A stretch of 64,000 nt of DNA from Lysinibacillus cavernae (GTDB lineage: Bacteria; Bacillota; Bacilli; Bacillales_A; Planococcaceae), in NCBI RefSeq assembly GCF_009724685.1, contig NZ_WMEF01000005.1, positions 1 through 64,000 on the forward strand. Reading direction: 5' to 3'. Shown here in pieces: positions 1 to 7,859 of this stretch (within the stretch, counting starts at the first letter, position 1; each line of letters opens with the position of its first letter). The translations under genes were made by a program, and so were the position numbers. Under the pieces are notes generated by a model. That model worked only from the letters and a program-made list of their open reading frames with translations. It ran no database searches and was not told the origin of the DNA.

Positions 1-513
1 CTAAGAATGTTTATTAACATTGTTCTTCAATATCAAGAGCATCTATCAAAGTTAGCAGCAGAAATAGATGCTCTCGCTAAAGAAATTGAAGAATATGAGA
101 TCATCCAGTCTATCCCTGGTGTTGGAGAAAAGATTGCGGCAACAATCATCTCCGAAATTGGAGAGATAGAGCGGTTTAATCATCCTAAAAAGCTAGTAGC
201 ATTCGCTGGGATAGATCCAAGCGTATACTCTTCCGGGAGGTTTACTGCCTCAATAAACCGTATAACCAAAAGAGGTTCAAGCCGGTTAAGGCAAGCGTTG
301 TTTATGGCTGTACAATGCGGTATAAGAGATGCGCGTAAGCAAAAAACAAGTGATGAAATAATCCCTAGAAATAAGAAATTAAGAGAGTTCTACGATAAAA
401 AACGAGAAGAAGGAAAACCTTTTAGAGTAGCAATTATTGCATGTGCTAATAAGCTTTTACATTGGATATATGCCCTACTAAAAAGGAAAGAAACCTTCCA
501 AAATGCGGTTTAA
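1..513 (+). mobile_element. IS110-family transposase, C-terminal part (cut by window edge)
   Basis: This is the C-terminal half of an IS110/IS1111-type transposase (Transposase_20 domain). The frame is open to base 1, so the gene starts upstream of the window; the first in-window ATG at 7 is probably internal. Near residues 35-52 from that ATG there is a helix-hairpin-helix segment (IPGVGEKIAATI). It is followed by GIDPSVYSSGRF, whose SSG (about 75-77) matches the region carrying the catalytic serine in this family, and by ITKRGSSRLRQAL. Family members are about 400 aa and move by an RNA-guided mechanism without long terminal inverted repeats. The visible part has no stop or frameshift. Whether the element is intact cannot be judged from this window. 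Confidence 0.88.
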
Positions 514-542
514 AAACTATATCTAAGTACATTAAACAAAAC

Positions 543-700
543 CTTCCATTTATAAGAGGAAGGCTTATTTGATATACCCTTTTTTAGTATATCATGTAGG
601 TTTTAATATTTTTATTGAAAAATCTTGACAACTATTAGCTGGTTTTGCTGAATAAGGAGAAAATCCTGCATATAACAGGATTTCTGTTCAAACTATTATA
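543..700 (+). other. Non-coding 3' flank of the IS110 element with hairpins
   Basis: Downstream of the transposase stop are three small hairpins: CCTTCC/GGAAGG near 543-567, GATATAC/GTATATC near 571-595, and an 8-bp stem AAATCCTG/CAGGATTT at 661-683. In IS110-family elements the non-coding end can encode the guide (bridge) RNA; in the IS1111 subgroup this lies 3' of the gene. The exact element end cannot be located by eye, and assignment to a bridge RNA is inference only. Confidence 0.3.
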
Positions 701-736
701 AATTATAAGATCTAAAAAACAGTTCATCTTTTTTAT

Positions 737-796
737 AAACGGTATAACTTTTTTCAAAACGGTACAACTTTATTACAAACGGTTAAACTTTGTTTT
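737..796 (+). repeat. Three 20-bp direct repeats (iteron-like)
   Basis: The core AAACGGT-NN-AACTTT occurs three times, starting at 737, 757 and 777, so the period is exactly 20 bp, close to two helical turns. The variable dinucleotides are AT, AC and TA. Such spacing places each copy on the same face of the helix, as in iterons or multi-site operators. They sit between the IS110 tail and the integrase. No adjacent replication gene is visible, so function is unknown. Confidence 0.6.
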
Positions 797-944
797 AAAG
801 ATACAACAACGCTTGTATTCCTTACTTTGTTGGAATCATTGTCGATACTTAATCATACAGCACAAACCATTATGCAAGTAATGCAAATCTTTAACGTAGA
901 ATACGATTTTGCTTATAGGAGATTAACACAATATAACAATAAGC

Positions 945-969
945 AGATTATGCAGAGGTTGCATAATCT
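945..969. repeat. Perfect 10-bp inverted repeat
   Basis: AGATTATGCA / TGCATAATCT with a 5-base loop (GAGGT). It has no T-run on either side, so it is more likely a protein-binding site or RNA hairpin than a terminator. It lies 160 bases upstream of the integrase reading frame. Confidence 0.45.
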
Positions 970-1128
970 TACCTTTTAAAATATGAGATGATAAATATAG
1001 GACTGTTCATAAGTGAGTTTAATATAGGTTATCTGCTTCAAATTACTGTGAAAGGAGTGATGTTTTAATTGTCCTTAAACTCTAATTTATGTACCTGTCC
1101 GGGTCAGTTAGATAGGAAGTGAACAATA

Positions 1129-2306
1129 ATGGCTAGATACAAACTAAATGTAACAAAAAAGAGGATATATATTGGTATATTGATACCGATAAAAAAAAGA
1201 AATATGCATATCGTTACAATTACTATGATCATAACAGCAAGCGTAGAGAGAAATCGAAATATAATTTTGACACTATACTTGATGCTGAAAAAGCTCTAAT
1301 TACTTTAAAAGGTACAATTTTAAATGGAGGAGAAAAGATTGCGCTAAATGATAACGTGACCGTCTCACATTGGGTAGACATATATTACGATCGAAAAAAA
1401 TCAAAATGGAAAGGAACTACACCTAAAACATATCGTAATATTATTGACTCTTTTATAAAGCCTTTAATTGGGCAATTTAAACTTTCTCGACTTACAAAAA
1501 GCATCTATCAATCACAATTTATTGATAGATTAATACCTATTGCTGCCCCAAAAAGCATTGCAACATATCATAATTTTTTTATAGGTTGTATAAATGCAGC
1601 GGTGGAAGATGAAATAATCGATAAAAATCGAATAGCGAAGGCTGAGTTACCACGTGTGGAGAAACAAAATAATGATGAAGTTGAAGGAAATTATTTAACA
1701 CCGACTGAGTTAACACATTTGTTAAACTGCATTAGACAATTTTGTGATATTTCAAGATATACTTTAATAGCACTTCTAGCTGCTACAGGGATGAGACGAG
1801 GAGAAGCGAAGGCTCTACGATGGTCTGAAGTGGATTTTACAAAAAAAATTATTTATATTAGTCGGACTCGCGATTTTTATGGGGAAAGATCTGCAAAAAC
1901 AATTAATAGTATACGTTCCATTGATATGACAGATGATTTAGCAAAGCAGTTAGAGCGATATAGGAAATGGTGTATTGAAAAAAAACTAGCCTATGGGAAA
2001 CAATATCAAGATGATGACTTAGTTTTTATCAGTAATACTTGTAAACCTTTAAATCAGGAGGTTGCCAGACTAACTTTGATACAAATGCATGAGATTTATG
2101 GTGTAAAATTAATTTCTCCGCATGGCTTGAGACATACATTTGCTACTATCTCTATAGCTTCAGGAACACCACCTACAACAGTTGCAAAAATTCTTGGCAT
2201 GACTAATTCAACATTGCTAAAAACATATGCGCATTCTTTTGCTGAAAGAGAAAAACAGGCCATGCAAGTGATGAACCAAATCTTAAATTTTGATAAATCT
2301 CTATAA
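1129..2306 (+). pseudogene. Tyrosine site-specific integrase, 5' end frameshifted
   Basis: This is a phage/ICE-type tyrosine recombinase. A Shine-Dalgarno AGGAAGTG precedes ATG 1129 (MARYKLNVTKK), but that frame ends at 1309-1311. The sensible continuation (EDIYWYIDTDKKKKYAYRY) is in the frame of the long open stretch ending at 2306. One extra A in the A6 run near 1155-1162 would join them. Counted from GTG 1356, the catalytic domain shows R147 (ATGMRRGEA), K181, H256-x-x-R259 (HGLRHTF) and Y291 (KTYAHSF). The usual second histidine (LGH) reads GM. The full catalytic domain is present, but without the frame repair only an in-frame GTG at 1356, lacking an N-terminal arm-binding domain, could be used. 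This could be true decay, a sequencing error or recoding. Confidence 0.75.
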
Positions 2307-2318
2307 ACAATTAAAATT

Positions 2319-2337
2319 GGGGTACGGATTGGGGTAC
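2319..2337 (+). repeat. Paired GGGGTAC motifs after the integrase (arm-site or att-like)
   Basis: GGGGTAC occurs at 2319-2325 and 2331-2337, exactly 12 bp apart, directly after the integrase stop. An inverted pair follows: GGGGTAC at 2537-2543 and GTACCCC at 2565-2571. The same 12-bp pairing follows a decayed integrase tail at 52.17 kb. Recombinase arm-binding or att function is inference. Confidence 0.5.
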
Positions 2338-2357
2338 AGTTTATACTTACCTCCCCT

Positions 2358-2385
2358 AACCCCTTTAGTATCAAGGGGTTTAAAA
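2358..2385 (+). terminator. Hairpin after the integrase
   Basis: The stem AACCCC / GGGGTTT with a short loop is followed by an A-rich stretch. It resembles the matching hairpin 3' of the integrase relic at 52.2 kb, so it may be a terminator or part of an attachment site. Confidence 0.35.
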
Positions 2386-2876
2386 AATATACTGATAAGC
2401 ATAACTTATGACCTTGCTTTCTACCATGATATTTTTAATTTTTTGATGTGCATAATATCAAGGTTTTGTATTAATGAGGGTTTCTATACCTTTGTAACTA
2501 AGTGTATTTAACTGGGGCACTTTGTAGGCACTTACAGGGGTACCTGCAAATTTTTTATAAAAAAGTACCCCAGTTCGTAATAATGTAAATAAAGAAGGTT
2601 TGGACAAGTACTATTTTATATAGAAGAAACGATTAAAAATGCTTAAAGTTACTATTTTTTCTTTGGCACATACTGTTTCATTTTTATTGTGGTTTTTATG
2701 TACTGACAACATTCTACACTATTGATCCACTTTTATTATTACAAATAAATACCAAGGGAGGATAAAGGGACAATTGCTAATTACGTCATTATTCAATAGA
2801 TGAAATGAATGTTTTGATTAACATTGCAATACTAAAATAAAAAGAAGTCTCAATGGCTTTAGATCATTAATCCAAA
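2386..2876. other. Gene-free AT-rich gap
   Basis: Apart from the inverted GGGGTAC/GTACCCC pair at 2537-2571, I see no supported gene, RNA or terminator. Short open frames here have no ribosome binding site. Confidence 0.4.
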
Positions 2877-3047
2877 TTACTTTCTTTTTGCTAATTTTGT
2901 AGGGAAAGAGGCAACCATTACTATCATTCCTAAATACAAAGGATACTTTAAAAATTCATTTGTTGAATATCCCAATAAATAAGGCATACCTATTAACGCC
3001 ATGACTACACCAATGATAAACAAACCAATTCCTATTTTTTTTATCAT
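2877..3047 (-). CDS. Small two-helix membrane protein (56 aa)
   Basis: The reading frame is MIKKIGIGLFIIGVVMALIG... ending FPTKLAKRK. It has an excellent ribosome binding site (GGAGGAAAA, 7 bases before ATG 3047), a first hydrophobic helix at residues 5-27 and a second at about 36-49, and a basic C-terminus (KLAKRK). This suggests a small inner-membrane protein with a cytoplasmic positive tail. No family is recognised. It is monocistronic, facing the same way as the next minus-strand gene at 3210. Confidence rests on the ribosome binding site and the coherent amphipathic pattern. Confidence 0.6.
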   Translation of the reverse strand: MIKKIGIGLFIIGVVMALIGMPYLLGYSTNEFLKYPLYLGMIVMVASFPTKLAKRK

Positions 3048-3209
3048 AGATTTTCCTCCAAACTTAATAATTCTACTTAGTTTTGAGTATCCCTCTTATA
3101 GTTTATAGATATCGATTTGTTTTGAGATTCCAAACATCAATTGGCTCTACCTACCTTAAAATCGAAAAATAATGGACAACGCTTATTTATTTTAATGAGA
3201 GGCTTTTCT

Positions 3210-3530
3210 TTAATTAGGGAGTGAAGTAATTTCTTTATTCCGAATATGGACAACGCCTGTATCACTAACACGTATACTTACATCCGTAACATTTCGTTTT
3301 AAAATGTGTTCAATCGCATATCTCATTTCCCATTCTTTAACTTGGCCGTTTTTGGTTGAAATACTTGCATGGCTGGACTTTTTATTTTCGCTATGAATAA
3401 TGACTGTCCCCTCTCGTTCATAGACCTTTACAATACCTCCCATAAAACCAGTTGCAATTTTCATTACGTTTATTCTTTCATTTGTAATTTCTCTAAATGT
3501 TTTATTTGAAAACTGATATATGATTGCCAT
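3210..3530 (-). CDS. Hypothetical protein (106 aa)
   Basis: This is a soluble-looking 106-residue protein with no signal peptide or membrane segment. AAGGGAG sits 7 bases before ATG 3530. The middle is beta-rich (GGIVKVYEREGTVIIHSENK), followed by a predicted helix (EWEMRYAIEHILKRNV) and a C-terminal beta pair (TDVSIRVSDTGVVHIRNK). I do not recognise the family. It is flanked by the small membrane protein at 2877 and by a decayed plus-strand gene at 3644, so it is probably transcribed alone. Confidence 0.6.
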   Translation of the reverse strand: MAIIYQFSNKTFREITNERINVMKIATGFMGGIVKVYEREGTVIIHSENKKSSHASISTKNGQVKEWEMRYAIEHILKRNVTDVSIRVSDTGVVHIRNKEITSLPN

Positions 3531-3643
3531 TTATATTCTCCCTTCACCAGAACGTCCGTTTGCATATATTATAGAACCTACGTTCTGATAATGGCAATAA
3601 AAATTTTATATAGTTCACAAAATAAATGTAACAAAAACACCAT

Positions 3644-3905
3644 ATGGTGATAGAATTCAATAAAAACGAAGAAATTTATACATTGTTGAAAAATCAAGAT
3701 CTTTCTTTAGCGGAAATAGCTAAAAACAAGGGATCGACAGAAGTGTATTAGAAGAATAGTTTGTTACTTTTCATCACAAAGTATCACGAGAATGGCAATT
3801 ATGTGATTAAAAGATGAAATTAATGAATTGATAAATCTTGTTCCTAATAAAACTCGTCATAGCGCTACATACTGTTTTAGACTCAATGTAACTGTAGTTA
3901 TCCTT
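3644..3905 (+). pseudogene. Decayed relative of the exported protein at 62.7-63.1 kb
   Basis: From ATG 3644 the frame reads ...LKNQDLSLAEIAKNKGSTEV then stops. Further on, other frames give FVTFHHKVSREWQ and KDEINELINLVPNK. These three pieces align in order with LSIADMAKKQGIS, CAFHYREMQKW and LSDEIDEFIDRNPN of the protein encoded at 62728-63126. At least two frame changes and one stop separate them. The signal-peptide part is missing. This is a relic, not an expressed gene. Confidence 0.55.
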
Positions 3906-3995
3906 TGCTACTGGCTGCCTTGATTGATTCAAACTACTGTAACAAATTCTAGTGAGTAATTACTTACCCTTTTAACATGGTATTGTACGCTTTTG

Positions 3996-4004
3996 TGGTA
4001 TAAT
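3996..4004 (+). promoter_or_regulatory. Extended -10 promoter
   Basis: TGG followed by TATAAT gives an extended -10 element (TG-n-TATAAT) with TATAAT at 3999-4004. There is no good -35. The expected transcript start is near 4011 and the strong terminator at 4044-4077 would end it after about 67 nt. Confidence 0.5.
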
Positions 4005-4010
4005 CATTAT

Positions 4011-4077
4011 ATGACTAAGCCATAAAAGGTCAAAACCAATTCAAGCTGTAGCGTGCGACGACGCTGCGGCTTTTTTT
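4011..4077 (+). ncRNA. Candidate short RNA (about 67 nt)
   Basis: This interval lies between an extended -10 promoter and an intrinsic terminator. It holds only a four-codon ATG frame (4010-4024) with no ribosome binding site. The terminator hairpin is repeated 470 bp downstream with compensatory changes. Existence of the RNA is inferred from promoter plus terminator spacing. Confidence 0.35.
4044..4077 (+). terminator. Strong intrinsic terminator, copy 1
   Basis: The stem AGCTGTAGCGT / ACGCTGCGGCT has 11 pairs counting G-U and a GCGACG loop, and is followed by seven T. A near-identical hairpin at 4516-4548 has GTGT/ACAC where this one has GCGT/ACGC, so the stem is kept by paired changes. 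Confidence 0.8.
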
Positions 4078-4181
4078 ATGTATAGATAACGTTGATTTGC
4101 ACAAATTATCATTGAGTGTATCGCACGCACTTATTAGGTTGTGGCGCTAGTTGACCGTCACGGCCTCCCCATTTGTTACTT

Positions 4182-4207
4182 AGGGTCACTTCCAGTCCAG
4201 TGACCCT
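4182..4207. terminator. Hairpin AGGGTCACT / AGTGACCCT
   Basis: A perfect 9-bp stem with an 8-base loop, without a long T-run. A similar AGGGTCACTT hairpin lies at 33549-33578. It could be a weak terminator or a conserved intergenic repeat. Confidence 0.4.
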
Positions 4208-4267
4208 TACATAGTATTTATTCCGCACTATATGTTTATTTACATAAATCAAATAGAGGTGCTCTCA

Positions 4268-4459
4268 TTGACTACATTCGGAAAATGCTTATATATCGCT
4301 TTCTTTGTCACATTGTTTTTATTTACAACTGTATGGGATTATTTCAAAAATGGTAATTGGGCTTTGCTCGAAAATTTATTCTTTTCCTTTTGGGTCGCAA
4401 GCTTTTTATTCATGGCATTGCTACTTCGAAGTAAAAAAGATGAAACGGAAAAAAGCTAA
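4268..4459 (+). CDS. Small two-helix membrane protein (63 aa)
   Basis: I place the start at TTG 4268 because AGAGGTG lies 6 bases upstream. The in-frame ATG at 4232 has no ribosome binding site. The protein has two hydrophobic helices, about residues 6-21 (LYIAFFVTLFLFTTV) and 33-50 (LFFSFWVASFLFMALLL), and ends in a charged tail (RSKKDETEKS). No family is recognised. The gene is bracketed by two copies of the same intrinsic terminator, so it forms an isolated unit. Confidence 0.6.
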   Translation: MTTFGKCLYIAFFVTLFLFTTVWDYFKNGNWALLENLFFSFWVASFLFMALLLRSKKDETEKS

Positions 4460-4515
4460 TAGAAGATTTCTAATCAACTATTTCACTGCAAATTCTCCTC
4501 AAAATTCATTATTTT

Positions 4516-4548
4516 GCTGTAGTGTGTGACGACACTGCGGCTTTTTTT
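4516..4548 (+). terminator. Strong intrinsic terminator, copy 2
   Basis: The stem GCTGTAGTGT / ACACTGCGGC with loop GTGACG is followed by a T8 run. It ends the small membrane-protein unit and is a covarying copy of the hairpin at 4044-4077. Confidence 0.8.
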
Positions 4549-4588
4549 TATGTTACAATTTACATAATTTACATTATGAGGTGATTAT

Positions 4589-4795
4589 GTGGAAAATGAA
4601 GATTTAGTTTGCAGGGCTTGTGGTAACGACACTTTTGCAACTGGTCAACTTGGTCATGGAAAATTATCTACCGAAAGTAATGTTAGACCCGTAGGATCTT
4701 TGATTAATTCTGGCTCCCCACTTACTTTGTCCTTTTGCAAAAATTGTGGTGAAGTGGTTTCATTCAAAGTATCTAAGCCCGAAAAATTCAAATAG
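4589..4795 (+). CDS. Small zinc-ribbon protein (68 aa)
   Basis: The start is GTG 4589, preceded by GAGGTGATT. Two CxxC knuckles, CRACGND (residues 8-11) and CKNCGEVV (about 50-53), predict a zinc ribbon of the type found in small nucleic-acid-binding or adaptor proteins. The segment between them is polar and rich in Gly and Ser. There is no membrane segment. It follows the copy-2 terminator and is therefore probably transcribed alone. Exact function is unknown. Confidence 0.7.
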   Translation: MENEDLVCRACGNDTFATGQLGHGKLSTESNVRPVGSLINSGSPLTLSFCKNCGEVVSFKVSKPEKFK

Positions 4796-4995
4796 AAAAC
4801 ACTGATCTATCACTTGGTGGAAGCAGTTTTATATTTCATGTTTGTTATATGTGCAGCGAATTAATTAAACAATATGGGCTAAAATAGTCCCGGTTATTTC
4901 CGACTATGCAATAGTGATACTAACATTTTGAAGTTTACTATTCCTTTTACACCATTTAATTGAACGTGTACCACGGGTATATACGTTGGCCATTT

Positions 4996-5550
4996 TTACT
5001 TTATCTGCTCATTACAAATGGAAATTGCATATTCAGTAGAATCGATAAGTTCTTGATTTCCCTTATTGACCCTGAGTCTTAATGCTTTTTCAAAGTATGT
5101 TAGCGCTAATCGGTAATCACTTTGGTCATATAAGTTTTTACCGTAATGCTGGTAGACAAAGTCCAAATAATGATTATCGCTATTATTTTCTGATTGCTCC
5201 ATCAGTTTCTTAAATATTTTATTGGATTCTTGAAAGTTTTTTTCCCATTGATATGTGTGTGCAAGGCGTAACTCATTGACAAATATACGCTTATGATTTC
5301 CTAATTGTCTATTCAGTTCAATTGCTAAACTAAGGTATTTTTTACTTTCTTCTATTTTATTGATAATTCTTGAATAGACACCAATCAGACCATATATGCT
5401 AGCTAATTCTTGGCCATTATCACAGTGGCTAAGAATTTCATTTTTTAAAAAATCAATACCTTTAATCATATCATTTTTTGAAATGGGAACTTCTCTTAAA
5501 TGCTTATCAAAGTAAAAATCTAAATTATATGGAATATCTAATAATTTCAA
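4996..5550 (-). CDS. Tetratricopeptide-repeat protein (184 aa)
   Basis: An all-helical protein made of TPR-like pairs: ELASIYGLIGVYSRIINKIEE (about 47-68), KRIFVNELRLAHTYQWEKNF (about 86-105) and a consensus unit LDFVYQHYGKNLYDQSDYRLALTYFEKALRL (about 128-158). TPR units mediate protein-protein contacts. The start is TTG 5550, after GGTGGAG, only a few bases away. It lies 26 bases after the stop of the beta-lactamase-fold gene at 5577-6602 in the same direction, so the two are probably cotranscribed. Many TPR proteins of this size in bacilli act as partner-sensing regulators, but there is no DNA-binding domain here. Confidence 0.75.
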   Translation of the reverse strand: MKLLDIPYNLDFYFDKHLREVPISKNDMIKGIDFLKNEILSHCDNGQELASIYGLIGVYSRIINKIEESKKYLSLAIELNRQLGNHKRIFVNELRLAHTYQWEKNFQESNKIFKKLMEQSENNSDNHYLDFVYQHYGKNLYDQSDYRLALTYFEKALRLRVNKGNQELIDSTEYAISICNEQIK

Positions 5551-5576
5551 TCACTCCACCGCCAATTAAAACAATT

Positions 5577-6602
5577 TCACTGTGAATCATTGTCCATTTC
5601 ATTTAAATCTATCATAATTGAATTCCCAAAATTTCGAACATCCACTAAGTAATCATATCCCTTTGGTGATCCAAAACTATTAAATGCTCTAACTGCTACG
5701 ATTTTTTCACTTGGAATAACTAGAAGTGTGACCGTTGTATAACCTAAAATTTGAAAAGCTCCATTCGGTACAAAGGCACCTATTTCAGAACGATTCGCCT
5801 GAGATCCTTTTACGTACCAGAAAAAACCGTTTTCAGGTAGATCAGGATTTGAGAATGTAGGGCTATGTATGGTAGTAGCTAACTTTAGGATTTCTGGATG
5901 AATCATTCGTTTACTATCGATTTTCCCCTCATTTAAGTGAAGTAACCCCCACTGCGCTAATTCACGTGCAGATGCATACATATTCATTTGACTACCGTCT
6001 ATATTTGTAGAAGCTGACCAAAATCGTTCATTCTGTTCTCGAATGACTTCAACGAAGGTATCATCAAATGTGTTGTACCAATTCGTTTCAACAAAGTTTA
6101 ATGGTTTGAAAACCTCTTCATTAACAATTTCAGCAATCGTTCGCTTTGTTGCAAATTTTATGATTTCTGAGATTAATTCTATATTTCTACCTCGATAGGC
6201 CCAATTAGTGCCTGGAGCAAATGTACGTATATCCTCTCCTTCTATGTATTCGAGTCCATGTGAATGCGTTACTAAGTGTCGAATTGTAATACCATTAAAT
6301 ACTTCCTTTTGTTGTTCAGGCAATAGATATAAAGATATCTCATCATCAATTGATTGAATATCACCATGATAGATTGCATATGCCACTGCAAACGCAATAT
6401 AGCTTTTACGGCATGAAGCAAGATGAAATTTTGTATCAGCTTGAATAGAACGTGCATTTTTCTGATCTGAATTCTTCCCCCAATATTGTTCCACTTGCAA
6501 TTCATTATTCTGAAACAAAACGAGAGCAGCTCCTGTACAATCAAGAGCATGAAATGTACTTTTTACAGAATTTATTACTTTTTCAAATGAATTAGCGAAC
6601 AT
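5577..6602 (-). CDS. Beta-lactamase-fold serine hydrolase (341 aa)
   Basis: This is a member of the beta-lactamase/class C penicillin-binding-like family (esterase EstB or D-alanyl-aminopeptidase type). The catalytic SxxK is S63-C-R-K66 in KFHLASCRKSY. The second-motif tyrosine is probably in NWAYRGRN, about residues 148-155. There is no signal peptide, so the enzyme is predicted cytoplasmic. AAGGTG precedes ATG 6602. Substrate is not predictable. The TPR protein follows in the same operon. Family members include resistance, lipase-like and peptidase enzymes, so I claim the fold only. Confidence 0.85.
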   Translation of the reverse strand: MFANSFEKVINSVKSTFHALDCTGAALVLFQNNELQVEQYWGKNSDQKNARSIQADTKFHLASCRKSYIAFAVAYAIYHGDIQSIDDEISLYLLPEQQKEVFNGITIRHLVTHSHGLEYIEGEDIRTFAPGTNWAYRGRNIELISEIIKFATKRTIAEIVNEEVFKPLNFVETNWYNTFDDTFVEVIREQNERFWSASTNIDGSQMNMYASARELAQWGLLHLNEGKIDSKRMIHPEILKLATTIHSPTFSNPDLPENGFFWYVKGSQANRSEIGAFVPNGAFQILGYTTVTLLVIPSEKIVAVRAFNSFGSPKGYDYLVDVRNFGNSIMIDLNEMDNDSQ

Positions 6603-6655
6603 TCAACACAACACCTTTCTATAGGGTTTTAAACTACATAATAAGCTCGTTTACA

Positions 6656-7684
6656 TCAATCCAACTCGGAATCTTTACGGAGTTTCACACTATAAAACCT
6701 CATTGCTTTCGGCACCCCTTCTATTTCAAAAACTCCTTGTAAGATTAAATGAATCAATCTATAGTCAAAATATTGATCACCAATAGCCTGATTCAAATGA
6801 CCGATAATTTCCCCTATTAGTCTTGCGGATTTTAAAAAATTCCTCTCAACATGTAATCTTTTCGCTGTATGTATTATATAGTCGTCGTAATAGTCTTCAT
6901 CTACATTGCAAATACGCTTATTTTCCCATACTCTGAGATTGTCTCTGTCATTAGATAATGTTAACCAATCATGTTCGTATTTTTTTCGTTCTTCTTGAGA
7001 TAAGGGCTGACTCGATCTATTTCTTTCATATATTTTTCTTAACTTATCTGATGCAACTTCTCCTGTATGTTTAGGCGGTAAAGCTAAATTAGTTTTTGTA
7101 AAATATTTATTATAATTTGTAGTTGTATTGATAAAAATAATGTTGTTTGCTCTATCTTTCAATAAATAAAGAACATATCTTAAAGCAGTTTGTTCATCAG
7201 AATTTTCACCAGCCCAGATTATAATTCTTACATGTTCAGGGATAGCATGTATCTGTAAAAGTGTATTTTTAAATACATACTGATATTTAAATAAATAGTC
7301 TTCGTCGATATTGATATGATTCATTAACCATTTATGCCTTTGAGCAAGCCCCTCCTCTTCCTCTAATTTCCATATAGGACCAATTGAAAAATTATCCGAT
7401 AAGCAAATTACCTTTTCTTCTTCCATATCCTTAAGTGCCAATTTTAAACTACCCGATGAAGAATCGCCAAATACAACATGTACAGCTTGATAGTCTTTTT
7501 CATTTTCGAGTTTATTTTGCTCTTGTTTAAAGATTAGAAAATCGCGATAAAACTTTTTTAGATCTTTTGCAAGGTCTTGCTCATTCTGTTCCTCTATACT
7601 TATTCTAAGTAGCATTTGAAATAATAGGGACTTCACTTCATCCTCGCTTGACTCTAACACAAATTCTTTTAATTCTCTTATCAA
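6656..7684 (-). CDS. DUF1835/DUF3658-domain protein (342 aa)
   Basis: After an acidic helical N-terminus (1-70), the central part AVHVVFGDSSSGSLKLALKD...VICLSDNFSIGPI (about 77-120) is the typical DUF1835 pattern. The C-terminal third (about 240-335, helical, RLHVERNFLKSARLIGEIIGHL...DYRLIHLILQGVFEI) fits DUF3658. The biochemical role of this family is not established. The start is TTG 7684 with AAGGAGG 8 bases upstream. The gene lies 53 bases upstream of the beta-lactamase-fold gene in the same orientation, so the three genes 7684-4996 may form one operon. Confidence 0.8.
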   Translation of the reverse strand: MIRELKEFVLESSEDEVKSLLFQMLLRISIEEQNEQDLAKDLKKFYRDFLIFKQEQNKLENEKDYQAVHVVFGDSSSGSLKLALKDMEEEKVICLSDNFSIGPIWKLEEEEGLAQRHKWLMNHINIDEDYLFKYQYVFKNTLLQIHAIPEHVRIIIWAGENSDEQTALRYVLYLLKDRANNIIFINTTTNYNKYFTKTNLALPPKHTGEVASDKLRKIYERNRSSQPLSQEERKKYEHDWLTLSNDRDNLRVWENKRICNVDEDYYDDYIIHTAKRLHVERNFLKSARLIGEIIGHLNQAIGDQYFDYRLIHLILQGVFEIEGVPKAMRFYSVKLRKDSELD

Positions 7685-7859
7685 CTTACCTGCCTCCTTA
7701 CGTAAATTTTAACAAAATTTTCTAGATGTTAGGACATAGCTTTGTATGTTAAATACATGCAACGTTTATTCGAAAAACCACTTACCTATTGTAGATGTGC
7801 CTGTATCACCCTAACCAAATCTCAGCTGTAGCGTAGCTGCAATTTGCTTTTTAGGAACA

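Noticed and set aside
2096..2374. 92-aa minus-strand ORF
   Set aside because: It is a mirror frame of the integrase catalytic domain, with no ribosome binding site and no coherent composition.
2290..2511. 73-aa plus-strand ORF after the integrase
   Set aside because: It overlaps the integrase end, GGGGTAC motifs and hairpin; no ribosome binding site.
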